From assembly GCA_027487945.1 (NCBI GenBank), contig JAIYCQ010000031.1, positions 34,362 through 98,361 of the forward strand: a stretch of 64,000 nucleotides of DNA, in the 5' to 3' direction. Below the pieces are notes generated by a model. It was given only the letters and a program-made list of their open reading frames with translations, was not told where the DNA came from and searched no databases. Position 1 is the first letter of the stretch, and each line of letters starts with the position of its first letter. Positions 27,068-36,571 of the stretch are shown here, piece by piece. The position numbers and the translations under genes are program-made. Source of the DNA: Caulobacteraceae bacterium. Lineage in GTDB: Bacteria; Pseudomonadota; Alphaproteobacteria; Caulobacterales; Caulobacteraceae.

Positions 27068-28179
27068 CAGACCGATTTGACGGCCTGACGGAACGCCATG
27101 CCAGCGATATCGGCCTTGAAGTGTCCGAAAGCGCCGCCGGCGCGTCGAATTCCTTCCTCACCGCCGCCCGGGCGGCCGCTGTTGAGGTCGCGGACCGCCT
27201 GCAGGATGGTCGGGAAGGCTCCGCGGTCGACGCCGATGGCGGCGCAGGCGAGGGCGAGAAGCTCGGGGTGCTCGCTGTTGATCGCCCGGCGGATGTGGTC
27301 CGGCTCGAAGCCGCCGAGTCGGGCGATGGCGGCGATGAACAGGCTGAGGCGGCGTTCGCGGAGCGCACGGAGCAGGTAGCTGGGCTTCAACTGCCCTCCC
27401 TCGGCCAGCTTCTCGACCAGCTTGGCCTCCATGGATTCGCGCTCGGCCTGCTGGCGCGCGTGGAGGGGCGGCAGGCCGTCGACGGCGGCGTGCGCCTCGC
27501 GAATGGCCAGGGCCAGTTCGGCGTCGAGAGCGGCGGGATCGAGGCGGAACCGGCCGACGAGGGCGGTGCGCAGGGACTGGCCGACCCACAGATAGAGGCG
27601 CTGGGCCAGGTCCGAGGACAGGCGGGGGTGACGGGCCAGCGGCGAGCGCATGGCGGCCACCCTGCGCGAATGGTCGACCAGCTTCTCCATCGCGGAGCGC
27701 GAGATGTCGGCGGTGTCGTTGCCGGCCAGTGCTGTCAGCACCGCCGGCTCTTCCTGCTTGAGGATGGCCTCGATGACCGGTGAGCTCAGCCGGCCGCGAC
27801 GGGCGATGGCGATCTGGTGGTCCAGCGTCGACTCGACCAGCAGCCGGATCAGGTCGTGGTCCTGCAGCACCGGGCTGACGGAGATCACCGGCGCGGCGAT
27901 TTCGATGTCGTCGAGCGCCAGCACATTGATCAGCGCCTGGGGCGCCCAGGGCGCCGGGGCGATCTTGTCGGCGAGACGGCGGCGGATGTCGCGTTCGGCC
28001 TCGGCGACCAGGGTCATGAACACCGACCCGACCATCTCGCGCATGGCCGGGGCGGTCAGGGCGTTCAGCTCCGCCTGGCCGCAATAGTCCACCATGTCCT
28101 CGAGCAGCCGCTCGCGGTCCGCCGGGTGGCGGCTCTGCGCGAGCATAAGCAGGCTGTGAGGATCGATGGCGGCGGTCAC
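27067..28179 (-). CDS. DUF2336 domain protein (second of two)
   Basis: About 370 residues of helical, HEAT-like sequence with the DUF2336 pattern: [47 protein letters not shown], and a C-terminal [18 protein letters not shown] that matches LTPSLLLRVLASGHMTFF in the first copy at 23694. I used the GTG at 28179, preceded at seven bases by GGGGA; an ATG at 28215 would add 12 residues. The two paralogues flank the Nudix, Hpt and NAD kinase genes. Function unknown. The stop overlaps the NAD kinase start. Confidence 0.8.
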   Translation of the reverse strand: MTAAIDPHSLLMLAQSRHPADRERLLEDMVDYCGQAELNALTAPAMREMVGSVFMTLVAEAERDIRRRLADKIAPAPWAPQALINVLALDDIEIAAPVISVSPVLQDHDLIRLLVESTLDHQIAIARRGRLSSPVIEAILKQEEPAVLTALAGNDTADISRSAMEKLVDHSRRVAAMRSPLARHPRLSSDLAQRLYLWVGQSLRTALVGRFRLDPAALDAELALAIREAHAAVDGLPPLHARQQAERESMEAKLVEKLAEGGQLKPSYLLRALRERRLSLFIAAIARLGGFEPDHIRRAINSEHPELLALACAAIGVDRGAFPTILQAVRDLNSGRPGGGEEGIRRAGGAFGHFKADIAGMAFRQAVKSV

Positions 28180-28281
28180 GGATCGTCCCCGGCTTCCCCG
28201 GATCGGGCGCAGCATCACACTGCGCCATCCCCGTGAAAACATGCTTAAACCACACAAAAGCACAGTGGGGAGTCGAAACGC

Positions 28282-29772
28282 ATGGGCGATCCGGTGATCG
28301 TGGCGCTTGACCAGGGGACGACCAGCACCCGGGCGATCCTGTTCGATACCAGGGGTCAGGCCCTGGCCGAGGCCGGTCGCCCTCTTCGACAGGGCTACCC
28401 GCACGACGGCTGGGTGGAGCACGACGCCGACGAGATCTGGACCGCGTCCGTGGCCGTGCTGCGCGAGGCCGTGGAGAAGAGCGGTCGCGCCGCTGACGTG
28501 GTCGCCATCGGGGTGACCAACCAGCGCGAGACGGTCGTCATCTGGGACAAGGCCACGGGCCGGCCCATCGCCCCGGCCATCGTCTGGCAGGACCGGCGGA
28601 CGGCTGACGACTGCGAGCGGATGAAGAAGGCCGGCCGCGAGGAGCGGGTGACCGAGATCACCGGCCTGCTGCTCGATCCCTACTTCTCCGCCACCAAGAT
28701 CGCCTGGCTGCTGCGCGAGACGCCGGGCGCCCGGGAGAAGGCCGGGCGCGGCGAGCTTCTGGCGGGCACCATGGACAGCTGGGTGATCTGGAAGCTGACC
28801 GGTGGCAAGGTTCACGCCACCGACGCCACCAATGCCTCGCGCACGCTGCTGTTCGACATCGGCCGCCAGGAATGGTCGGCCGAGATGCTGGACCTGTTCG
28901 ATGTGCCGGCCGCCATGCTGCCGACGGTGCTGGACTGCGCCGCCGACTACGGTGAGACCGACCCGGGCATCCTGGGGCGCGCCGTGCCGATCCGCGGCGT
29001 GGCCGGCGACCAGCAGGCGGCGCTGATGGGGCAGGGGTGCGTGCGTCCCGGCGAGATGAAGGCCACCTATGGCACCGGCTGCTTCATGCTGCTCAACACC
29101 GGGCGGAAGAAGTCGATCAGCCGCTCGCGGCTGCTGACCACGGTCGCGGCGCGGCTGGACGGCCAGACCACCTACGCCCTGGAGGGCTCGATCTTTGTGG
29201 CCGGGGCGGCGATCCAGTGGCTGGGCGAGGAGCTGGGCCTGGCCGGCGGGCCGCAGGGCGCCGAGGCGCTGGCCCGGACGGCCAGGCCGGACCACGGCGT
29301 GGTGCTGGTGCCGGCCTTCACGGGCCTGGGGGCGCCCTGGTGGGATCCGGACGCACGGGGCGGCATCTTCGGCCTGACCCGCGACAGCGGCCGGGCCGAG
29401 ATCGCGGCGGCGGCCTTCGACGCCTGCGCGCTGCAGACCCGCGACCTCATCGAGGCCATGCGCGCCGATGCGCCGCATGCCTTCCACGACGGGGCGGAAC
29501 TGCGCATCGACGGGGGCATGGCCCGGAGCGGCTGGTTCAGCCAGCGGCTGGCCGACCTGACCGGCCTGCCGGTGCAGCGGGCCAGCTACCACGAGACGAC
29601 GGCCCTGGGCGCGGCGCTGTTCGCCGGTCTGGGCGCGGGGATCTTCAGCACGCCCGAAGAGGCGGCCTCTGCCCGCCCCGACGCCGAATCGCTGACGCCG
29701 GTCGCGGCGAGCCACGAGCGCGAAACCGCCTACGCCCGCTGGCTGGACGCGGTGCCGAGGGTACGGGGGTAG
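28282..29772 (+). CDS. glpK: Glycerol kinase
   Basis: 496 residues, the usual length. DQGTTSTRAILFD near the N-terminus binds phosphate, WVEHDADEIW and GVTNQRET carry substrate contacts, and AGDQQAALMGQ, MKATYGTGCFMLLNTG and LRIDGGMARSGWF are the nucleotide-domain motifs of FGGY kinases. It makes glycerol-3-phosphate from glycerol and ATP. No glpF, glpD or glpR gene is adjacent, so it appears to be a single-gene unit. The ATG has GGGGAG nine bases upstream. It converges with the LOG-family gene. Confidence 0.95.
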   Translation: MGDPVIVALDQGTTSTRAILFDTRGQALAEAGRPLRQGYPHDGWVEHDADEIWTASVAVLREAVEKSGRAADVVAIGVTNQRETVVIWDKATGRPIAPAIVWQDRRTADDCERMKKAGREERVTEITGLLLDPYFSATKIAWLLRETPGAREKAGRGELLAGTMDSWVIWKLTGGKVHATDATNASRTLLFDIGRQEWSAEMLDLFDVPAAMLPTVLDCAADYGETDPGILGRAVPIRGVAGDQQAALMGQGCVRPGEMKATYGTGCFMLLNTGRKKSISRSRLLTTVAARLDGQTTYALEGSIFVAGAAIQWLGEELGLAGGPQGAEALARTARPDHGVVLVPAFTGLGAPWWDPDARGGIFGLTRDSGRAEIAAAAFDACALQTRDLIEAMRADAPHAFHDGAELRIDGGMARSGWFSQRLADLTGLPVQRASYHETTALGAALFAGLGAGIFSTPEEAASARPDAESLTPVAASHERETAYARWLDAVPRVRG

Positions 29773-29779
29773 GGGGCGA

Positions 29780-29799
29780 GCGACCGTCGAGTCGGTCGC
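29780..29799. terminator. Hairpin between convergent glpK and LOG-family gene
   Basis: Perfect seven-base arms GCGACCG and CGGTCGC with a six-base loop, in the 38-base gap between the two convergent stops. Position suggests a shared transcript end, but there is no T-run on either side. Confidence 0.45.
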
Positions 29800-29810
29800 C
29801 GCTGCCGCAC

Positions 29811-30419
29811 TCAGGTCAGGCGAGCCGTCTCCGGGTTGACCGCGTCGGCGTCCCGCTCGACCGCCATCGACCGCAGGGCCGGGACCACGTCTTCCGCCCG
29901 CTCGACCGACCGCCAGGCCCTGGCGAAGTCGGGCGGTGAGAGCTTTTCCCGGATGGTGTGGTCGAACATCTCGAAGAGCGCGTTCCAGAACCCGCGCGGA
30001 TTGTAAAAGACCACCGGCTTGTCGTGCAGGCCCAGCCGCTGCCAGGACAGCAGCTCGACGATCTCCTCCAGCGTGCCGATGCCGCCGGGCAGCACGATGA
30101 AGCCGTCCGATTCCTCGAACAGCATCATCTTCCGCTCGTGCATCGACTGCACGACGATGGTCTCGACATCGTCGAACGGTTGCTCTCGCCCCTGGAGGAA
30201 CTCGGGGATGATCCCGAGCACCCGGCCGCGGGCATCGTGGGCGCCCCGGGCCGAGGCGCCCATGAGCCCGACGCCGCCGCCGCCGTAGACGAACCTGAGG
30301 CCGGCGCGGGCGATGTCGCCGCCGATGTCATGGGCCGCCTGCAGGAACGCCGGGTCGGCGTCGTTGGACGAACCGCAATAGACGCAGACCGAATCCAGGC
30401 GTCCGGGCGGATTGGTCAT
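29811..30419 (-). CDS. LOG-family protein (TIGR00730, cytokinin riboside 5'-monophosphate phosphoribohydrolase-like)
   Basis: 202 residues. VCVYCGSSNDAD near residue 11, FVYGGGGVGLMGASARGAHD, MHERKMMLFEESDGFIVLPGGIGTLEEIVE and the following QRLGLHDKPVVFYNPRGFW are the diagnostic segments; PGGxGTxxE carries the catalytic Glu. Family members release free base from nucleoside 5'-monophosphates such as cytokinin ribotides; the bacterial role is often purine nucleotide salvage. Its leader contains a hairpin followed by a T-run (30442-30466). Confidence 0.92.
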   Translation of the reverse strand: MTNPPGRLDSVCVYCGSSNDADPAFLQAAHDIGGDIARAGLRFVYGGGGVGLMGASARGAHDARGRVLGIIPEFLQGREQPFDDVETIVVQSMHERKMMLFEESDGFIVLPGGIGTLEEIVELLSWQRLGLHDKPVVFYNPRGFWNALFEMFDHTIREKLSPPDFARAWRSVERAEDVVPALRSMAVERDADAVNPETARLT

Positions 30420-30441
30420 GTCGGGGCGGGCTCCGGGGATG

Positions 30442-30466
30442 AAAAAGGCGCGCCTGGGAGCGCGCC
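30442..30466 (-). terminator. Rho-independent terminator-like hairpin in leader of LOG-family gene
   Basis: Read on the minus strand, arms GGCGCGC and GCGCGCC enclose six bases and are followed directly by TTTTT (plus-strand 30446-30442). The ATG of the LOG-family gene is only 23 bases further. No minus-strand gene ends nearby, so this is either a leader attenuator or a block against antisense reading. Confidence 0.6.
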
Positions 30467-30519
30467 GTGGTCATAAGGTGTAGTCATGATCGGATTTTGA
30501 CAGAGGGGTTTCAAGAGTC

Positions 30520-31311
30520 GTGTCGTTTCGCCTGGTCGCCACGTCGGCGCTTGTCCCCGCCCTGCTGCTGGCGGCCTGCGGCGAAAGCCGCCAGCCGCCG
30601 TGGAAGGCCGAGCCCAAGGGGCCGCCGGCCGCTGAGACGCGCTACCTGCCGGCGCCGGCGGTGGTCGAGGCCGTGCACGGCGGCGACGGCGTGCGCCTGG
30701 CGGGAACCGCCGCGCCGGGCGCCAAGGTGATGCTCGGCACCCCCACCGGTGAAACCCTCTCCGCCGTCGCCGACGGCGAAGGGCGCTGGGCCGTCGTCGC
30801 GCCGGCGCGGACCGAGGTCGTGCTCTACGGGCTGTTCATGCTCGACCGTGGGCGCAAGGTGAACGCCGAGGGCTATCTGGTGCTGACGCCTGACGGTCGG
30901 GCCGCGGAGCTGCGCTCCGGCGGCGGCGTCCGGGTCCTGGCCCCGGGATCACGGCCGCCGCGGATCCTCGCCATCGACTTTGACCGCGACGGCGGCGCGG
31001 TGGTGTCGGGGGTCGGGACGCCGGGCGCGGATCTTGGCCTGCGCATCGACCGCAACGCCGCCGGTACGGCTATGGTCACCGAGGCCGGTCGCTTCGCCGT
31101 GGTGCTCACCCGGCCGCTGCCCCATGGGGAGCACGAGTTCGAGGTGTCGGGCGAGGGCGGCGAGGACACCGTCAAGATCACGACCCGGCCGTCGGATCCG
31201 CTCGGCGAGGCGGTGTTTCGCGCCACGCCGGCCGGCGGCGGCTGGCGGATCGACTGGCGAACCCCCGGCGGCGGCGTGCAGACGACCCTGCTCACTGATC
31301 GGCGCGGCTGA
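30520..31311 (+). CDS. Predicted lipoprotein, Ig-like repeats, unknown function
   Basis: 263 residues with a GTG start. The signal MSFRLVATSALVPALLLAAC ends in a clear lipobox, so the product should be lipid-anchored. A proline-rich linker is followed by two similar beta-rich segments, VRLAGTAAPGAKVMLGTPTGETLSAVADGEGRWAVV and AVVSGVGTPGADLGLRIDRNAAGTAMVTEAGRFAVVL, which look like Ig-type or Big-like repeats. I recognise no enzyme motif. The stop overlaps the ABC exporter start (TGATG), implying co-expression. Confidence 0.75.
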   Translation: MSFRLVATSALVPALLLAACGESRQPPWKAEPKGPPAAETRYLPAPAVVEAVHGGDGVRLAGTAAPGAKVMLGTPTGETLSAVADGEGRWAVVAPARTEVVLYGLFMLDRGRKVNAEGYLVLTPDGRAAELRSGGGVRVLAPGSRPPRILAIDFDRDGGAVVSGVGTPGADLGLRIDRNAAGTAMVTEAGRFAVVLTRPLPHGEHEFEVSGEGGEDTVKITTRPSDPLGEAVFRATPAGGGWRIDWRTPGGGVQTTLLTDRRG

Positions 31312-33146
31312 TGCGCGCCTTCGCCGTCCGCGAGGCCCGTCCGCCTTCGCCTGAACCCACCAGCCGGGTAAAGCCCTTCACCGCCCTGGCGGATCTGATC
31401 GGCCTGGTGCTCCGCTCGAAGGCGCCGGGTCTCCGCTGGCGGCTGACCGCCTCGCTCAGCCTGACCCTGGCCGGCAAGGTGGCCGGCGTTCTGGCGCCGC
31501 TGCTGCTGGGCGCGGCCGTCAACCGCCTGACCGCCGGGCAGGACGCCGCGGTGCAGGTCGGCGGCGCCTTCGCCGGTCTGGCTCTGGGCTGGGCCGGCAT
31601 CCGCCTGCTGTCGGCCGCGGCGCCGCAGCTGCGGGACGCCATCTTCACGCCGGTCGCCCAGGCCGCCCAGGCCCGCGCGGCGGCCGAGACGTTCGCCCAC
31701 GCCCTGTCGCTGTCGATCGACTATCACCAGACCAAGCGGACCGGGTCGCTGTCGCGCGTCATCGATCGGGGCGCACGATCGATGGACTTCCTGCTGAGGG
31801 CCCTGGTGTTCAATCTCGGGCCGACGCTGATCGAGCTGGTCATTGCCGCCGTCGTGCTGGGGGCGGCCTACGACTGGCGCTTCGCCCTGACCGCCGTGGT
31901 GACGGTGATGGTCTATGTGGTGGTCACCTTCGTGATTTCCGACTGGCGGATCGCCCATCGGCGAGCGCTGAACGAGGCCGACTCCGAGGCTGCAGGCCGC
32001 GCCGTCGACGCCCTCCTCAACTACGAGACCGTGAAGGCGTTCGGCGCCGAGACCCGGGCGGTCGAGGACTACAGCCGGGCGCTGGCGGTCTATGGCGAGG
32101 CGCAGGTCACCGCCACCAACAGCCTGACCCTGCTCAACGTCGGCCAGTCGGCGATCATGAGCCTGGGCCTGGCGGTCATGGCGGTGATGGCCGGCTTCGA
32201 GGCCGCCGCCGGGCGTCTGGGGCCCGGCGACGTGACGGCCGCCATCCTGATCCTGATCAACCTCTACGCCCCGCTCAACATCCTGGGCTTCGCCTACCGC
32301 GAGATCCGCCAGTCGTTCATCGACATGGAGGCCATGCTCGACCTGCGCCGCCAGTCGCCGGACGTGGCAGAGAAGCCGGGCGCGGTCGCCCTGCCGCCGG
32401 CCGTCGAGGGCGCCGGCGGAGCCGTGGCCTTCGAGGGCGTCAGCTACCGCCACGACGCGCGGTCAGAGGGCCTGGTGGAGGTCAGCTTCGTCGCGGCGCC
32501 GGGAACCACGGTCGCGCTGGTCGGACCGTCCGGCGCCGGGAAGACCACCATGGTGCGGCTGGCCATGCGCATGATCGACCCGCAGCTCGGCCGGGTGACG
32601 ATCGACGGCATCGATCTTCGCGACCTGCGGATGGCGGCCCTGCGGGGGGCGGTGGCCCTGGTGCCGCAGGACGTGGCGCTGTTCAACGACACGCTCGAGG
32701 CGAACATCGCCTTCGCCCGCCCGGGCGCCTCCGCCGCCGAGATCGCGGCCGCCGCCGAGTCTGCGGAGCTGTCCGCCTTCATCGGCTCCCTGCCGGAGGG
32801 ACTCGCCACCCGCGTCGGCGAGCGCGGCCTGAAGCTGTCGGGCGGCGAACGCCAGCGGGTCGGTCTGGCCCGGGCCCTGCTGGCCGATCCGCGCGTCCTG
32901 ATCCTCGACGAAGCGACGAGCGCGCTCGATTCCCGGACAGAGGCGGCGATCCAGCAGACCCTGCGCAAGGCGCGCCGGGGTCGCACGACCCTGGTGGTCG
33001 CCCACCGCCTGTCGACCATCGCCGACGCCGACGAGATCCTGGTGCTCAAGAAGGGCCGTATCGTCGAGCGCGGCGCTCACGCCGACCTGTTGGCCGCCGG
33101 CGGCGAGTACGCCGCCCTCTGGAAGCGCCAGACCCGCGGCAAGTAG
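31311..33146 (+). CDS. Atm1/HMT-type ABC exporter (fused permease-ATPase)
   Basis: 611 residues. A permease of six helices spans roughly residues 40-340 and includes SIDYHQTKRTGSLSRVIDRGARSMDFLLR, the segment that marks the Atm1/ABCB7 group. The ATPase has Walker A GPSGAGKTT, Q-loop VPQDVALFNDT, signature LSGGERQR, Walker B VLILDEATSALD and the switch His in VAHRLSTI. Mitochondrial and bacterial Atm1 proteins export glutathione-linked sulfur or metal compounds and give heavy-metal resistance. It is coupled to an upstream lipoprotein gene. It converges with an RND permease gene; two hairpins lie between. Confidence 0.92.
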   Translation: MRAFAVREARPPSPEPTSRVKPFTALADLIGLVLRSKAPGLRWRLTASLSLTLAGKVAGVLAPLLLGAAVNRLTAGQDAAVQVGGAFAGLALGWAGIRLLSAAAPQLRDAIFTPVAQAAQARAAAETFAHALSLSIDYHQTKRTGSLSRVIDRGARSMDFLLRALVFNLGPTLIELVIAAVVLGAAYDWRFALTAVVTVMVYVVVTFVISDWRIAHRRALNEADSEAAGRAVDALLNYETVKAFGAETRAVEDYSRALAVYGEAQVTATNSLTLLNVGQSAIMSLGLAVMAVMAGFEAAAGRLGPGDVTAAILILINLYAPLNILGFAYREIRQSFIDMEAMLDLRRQSPDVAEKPGAVALPPAVEGAGGAVAFEGVSYRHDARSEGLVEVSFVAAPGTTVALVGPSGAGKTTMVRLAMRMIDPQLGRVTIDGIDLRDLRMAALRGAVALVPQDVALFNDTLEANIAFARPGASAAEIAAAAESAELSAFIGSLPEGLATRVGERGLKLSGGERQRVGLARALLADPRVLILDEATSALDSRTEAAIQQTLRKARRGRTTLVVAHRLSTIADADEILVLKKGRIVERGAHADLLAAGGEYAALWKRQTRGK

Positions 33147-33154
33147 CGTTCCAC

Positions 33155-33184
33155 GGGGCATGGGCCGGCTTCGGCGCCTGCCCC
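33155..33184. repeat. GGGGCA...TGCCCC hairpin between convergent genes
   Basis: Outer arms GGGGCA and TGCCCC and inner arms GCCG and CGGC around a short CTT loop, nine bases after the ABC exporter stop. A related GC-rich motif with a CACCGAAG loop follows at about 33204-33230. It could end transcription from either side, although no T-run follows. Confidence 0.45.
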
Positions 33185-33238
33185 CGTCCGCTTGAAGCGG
33201 CGAGGGGCAAGCACCGAAGGGCGTAGGCCCGTCCGGAC

Positions 33239-36200
33239 CTACTCCGCCGCCCGCGGCAGGCTCATGTCCACATCGTCCGAGCGTCGGACCGCATCGCCGT
33301 GGCGGCGGCGGTCGCTCCACCGCTGGCCATGGCGCAGCAGGCGATAGATGTTGCCGAACCGGCGGGCGAGGGTGCCCGGGGCGGCCAGGGCGGCCGGGGT
33401 GATGAACAGGGTCAGCAGGGTCGAGAAGCTGAGGCCCCAGACCACCGAGCCCGACAGCTGGACCCACCATTCCGAGCCCGGCGCCTTGTACTCCATATGC
33501 GCGCCGCGGAAGTTCGGGTGCAGCTGGAACATCAGCGGCAGCAGGCCGATCACCGTCACCACCGTGGTCAGCATGACCGGGCGGAAGCGCTGGACGGCGG
33601 CGCGCATGGCGGCCTCGTCCGCCGCATAGCCCTGACGGCGCAGCTGGTAGAAGGTATCGACCAGCACGATGTTGTGGCCGACCACGACCCCGGCCAGGGC
33701 GACGATACCGGTCCCCAGCATCAGCACCGAGATGTACTCGAAGGTCCCGAACAGGTTGACCACCACCCCGAGCAGCACGCCGACCGTCGACAGGATCACC
33801 GCCGAGAGGGTGACGAAGATCCCGTAGAAGCTGTTGAACTGCCAGAGCAGGATCACGCCCATCATGAACAGGGCCGCCGCCATGGCGGTCATGAAGAACA
33901 CCGCCGCCTCGGCCCCTTCCTCGTCGGCGCCGGTGAATTTCCAGCGGACAGAGGCGTCGAGCGGGGCCTTCTCCAGCCATTGCCGCATCTCGGTGATCTT
34001 CAGGTTGGCGGCCACGCCGGGCGCGGCGTTGGCCTGGATGATCACCAGGCGCTGGCCGTCGCGGCGCTGGATCGAGGTCACCTGCTGGCCGGGCGTCTGC
34101 TTGATCAGGTAGCTCGCCGGAACCGCCCCCATCGGGGTGCTGATCTTCAGGTTCTGGAAGGCGGCGAGGTTGCGGCTGTCCGGTGTGAAGCGAAGACGGA
34201 TGTCCAGCTCGTCCTCGGCGTCGTCCGGGCGGAAGCGGCCGACCAGCACGCCGTCGGTGACGAACTGGATCGCCTGGCCGACGCTGAGGACGTCGACGCC
34301 GTAGCGGCCGGCGGCCTCGCGGTCGACGCTCACGTTCCATTCGATCCCGGGTGAGGCCCGGTTGTCTTCCTGCTCGATCAGCTCGGGGTCGCCGGCCATG
34401 CGGGCCTTGACCATGTTGGCCGCCGCCTCCAGCGCCTCTGGGTTCGAGCCGCGCAGTTCGACCTGTACGTCCTTGCCCTGCGGCGGGCCGTTCTGCGGCA
34501 GGCGGACCTCGACCAGCACGCCGGGCACATCGGCGACGCGCTTGCGGATCTCGGCCTCGATATCCTTGCCGCGCAGGCCAAGCTCCTTGCGCTCCTCGAA
34601 GTCGAGGAAGTCGACGGAGATACGGCCCACGGCGTCGTTGGGCGGAGCGCCGAAGCCGCCGCCGCCGGTGAACCGTCCGGAGCTGACGTAGATGCTGTCG
34701 ATACCCTTGACGTCGCGCAGCCGCTCCTCGACCGGCCGCACCAGCTGGTCAGCCGCCGGGGCCGCAAGGTTGCCGCGCGCCTTCACCCAGACGCTGACCG
34801 ACTCGGGGTCCTCGTCGAGGAAGAACTCGGTGCGGTGCTCCTTGGACGCAAAGGCCACGAAGATGCCGATGACGATGACGACGGCAGCCACAGTCACACG
34901 GATCGGGTGATGACCGGCGGCCCAGAGGGTGCGGGCGTACCAGCCCATGAAGCCGTTCATCTCGCGCGGGTCGCCGCGCTCGGACTTCTCGATCTCGGCC
35001 AGGTGTTCGGCGTCCACGCCGGCCTTGCGGCCGAACACCGAGCCCAGCGCCGGGGTGAAGATCAGGGCCACGAAGATCGATGCGCTGAGCACCATCATCA
35101 GGGTGATGGGCAGGAAGCTCATGAACTTCCCGGGGATCGAGTTCCAGAACAGGAACGGGATGAAGGCGCAGAGGGTGGTCAGGGTGCCGTTGACGACCGG
35201 CCAGAACATCCGCTTGCCGGCCAAGGCGAAGGCCTTGGCCCGGTCCATGCCCTCGGCCATCTTCCGGTCGGCGTACTCGACCACGACGATGCCGCCGTCG
35301 ACGAGGATGCCGACCGCCAGCACGAGGCCGAACATCACCATCTGGTTCAGGGTCAGGCCGAACGCCTTGAGCAGCAGGAAGCCGATCATGAAGCAGATCG
35401 GGATCGACATCCCGACCATCAGGCCCTGACGGACGCCCAGGCTCGCGACGATGATGATCATGACCAGAATGGTCGCGATGATCAGCCCGCTCTCCAGGAT
35501 GGTCAGGCTACGCTCGATGAACTCGCTGCGGTCGAAGGTGTAATCGACCTGGATCGTCTCCAGACCGGCCGCCTTCCAGCGCGCCTGCTCCTCGGCCGTG
35601 ATCTTCCGGACCTCGGTCACCGAGTCGAGGATGTTGGCGCCCGAGCGCTTGACCACGTCGATCGAGAAGGCCGGCTGGCCGTTGAAGCGCGAGATGCGGC
35701 TGGGCTCCTTGAAGGTCCGTCGGACCTCGCCGATGTCGCCGATGGTGATCAGCCGGTCGCCGTTGCGCTTGATCGGCAGGGCGAGGATGTCCTCCGGGTT
35801 CTCCACGACGCCGGGCACCTTCACCGCGAACTTGCCCTGGTCGGTCTGCAGGTTGCCGGCCGGAACCAGCTGGTTGTTGCGGGCGATGACCTGGGCCAGC
35901 TCCGGCGCGGTGACGTTGGCCGCCTCCATCCGGGCCGGGTCGATCGTGACCTCCATGAACTCTTCACGACCGCCGCTCAGGTCGGTGCGCAGAACACCGG
36001 GCAGGGCCTCGTAGCGGTCCTGAAGCTCGCGGGCGGTCTGGTAGAGGGTGCGCTCGGGCGCCTGGCCGAACAGCATGATCCCGATGAAGGGATCGTCGCT
36101 GACGTTGGCCTCCTGGATGAAGGGCTCCTCGGCGTCGGGTGGGAACCGGCCGCGGGCCATGTCCACCTTGGCGCGGACGTCCTGCAGGACCTTGTCCTTG

Positions 36201-36544
36201 TTGAAGCTCACCTCGAACTCGAGATAGACCATCGCCGCGTTCTGCATCGCGACGCCGTTCATCTCCTTCAGCCCCTCGAGGGACTGCAGTTCGCGCTCCA
36301 GAGGCCGGACCAGCAGGCGCTCGGAGTCCTCCGGCGACACGCCGGGGTAGGGCACCTGGATCATCACGAACGGCACGGTGATGTCCGGCTCGGACTCCCG
36401 CGGCAGGTTCAGGTAGGTGATCAGGCCGAAGAAGGTGGCGATGGCGGCGATGCCGAGCACGACCTTCCGCCGCAGGATGGCGCCGTCGATCAGGCCGTCC
36501 ATCAGGCCGCGCTTGGCGGGCCCGTCGTGAAGGTCGTCGCTCAT
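33239..36544 (-). CDS. RND family efflux permease (first system)
   Basis: 1101 residues, slightly longer than typical RND pumps. A transmembrane helix at ~30-48 (VVLGIAAIATFFGLITYL) is followed by NLPRESEPDITVPFVMIQVPYPGVSPEDSERL, two large periplasmic loops and twelve helices in total. The proton-relay helix 4 reads LAVGILVDGGIVVVEYADRKM; the usual DD pair is DG here. The C-terminal half has GTGIVALAGVVVGHNIVLVDT. It lies 27 bases after its adaptor gene. Substrates may be drugs, bile-like compounds or metabolites; no outer-membrane partner is adjacent, so it may share the TolC-like protein at 43433. Confidence 0.92.
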   Translation of the reverse strand: MSDDLHDGPAKRGLMDGLIDGAILRRKVVLGIAAIATFFGLITYLNLPRESEPDITVPFVMIQVPYPGVSPEDSERLLVRPLERELQSLEGLKEMNGVAMQNAAMVYLEFEVSFNKDKVLQDVRAKVDMARGRFPPDAEEPFIQEANVSDDPFIGIMLFGQAPERTLYQTARELQDRYEALPGVLRTDLSGGREEFMEVTIDPARMEAANVTAPELAQVIARNNQLVPAGNLQTDQGKFAVKVPGVVENPEDILALPIKRNGDRLITIGDIGEVRRTFKEPSRISRFNGQPAFSIDVVKRSGANILDSVTEVRKITAEEQARWKAAGLETIQVDYTFDRSEFIERSLTILESGLIIATILVMIIIVASLGVRQGLMVGMSIPICFMIGFLLLKAFGLTLNQMVMFGLVLAVGILVDGGIVVVEYADRKMAEGMDRAKAFALAGKRMFWPVVNGTLTTLCAFIPFLFWNSIPGKFMSFLPITLMMVLSASIFVALIFTPALGSVFGRKAGVDAEHLAEIEKSERGDPREMNGFMGWYARTLWAAGHHPIRVTVAAVVIVIGIFVAFASKEHRTEFFLDEDPESVSVWVKARGNLAAPAADQLVRPVEERLRDVKGIDSIYVSSGRFTGGGGFGAPPNDAVGRISVDFLDFEERKELGLRGKDIEAEIRKRVADVPGVLVEVRLPQNGPPQGKDVQVELRGSNPEALEAAANMVKARMAGDPELIEQEDNRASPGIEWNVSVDREAAGRYGVDVLSVGQAIQFVTDGVLVGRFRPDDAEDELDIRLRFTPDSRNLAAFQNLKISTPMGAVPASYLIKQTPGQQVTSIQRRDGQRLVIIQANAAPGVAANLKITEMRQWLEKAPLDASVRWKFTGADEEGAEAAVFFMTAMAAALFMMGVILLWQFNSFYGIFVTLSAVILSTVGVLLGVVVNLFGTFEYISVLMLGTGIVALAGVVVGHNIVLVDTFYQLRRQGYAADEAAMRAAVQRFRPVMLTTVVTVIGLLPLMFQLHPNFRGAHMEYKAPGSEWWVQLSGSVVWGLSFSTLLTLFITPAALAAPGTLARRFGNIYRLLRHGQRWSDRRRHGDAVRRSDDVDMSLPRAAE

Positions 36545-36571
36545 CTGTTCGCTTCTCCCATCACGCTCCGG

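Noticed and set aside
31311..33146. Assigning the ABC exporter as the type I secretion ATPase for the RTX protein
   Set aside because: It carries the Atm1-type RGARSMDFLLR segment and lacks an N-terminal peptidase-like domain; no adaptor gene is beside it.
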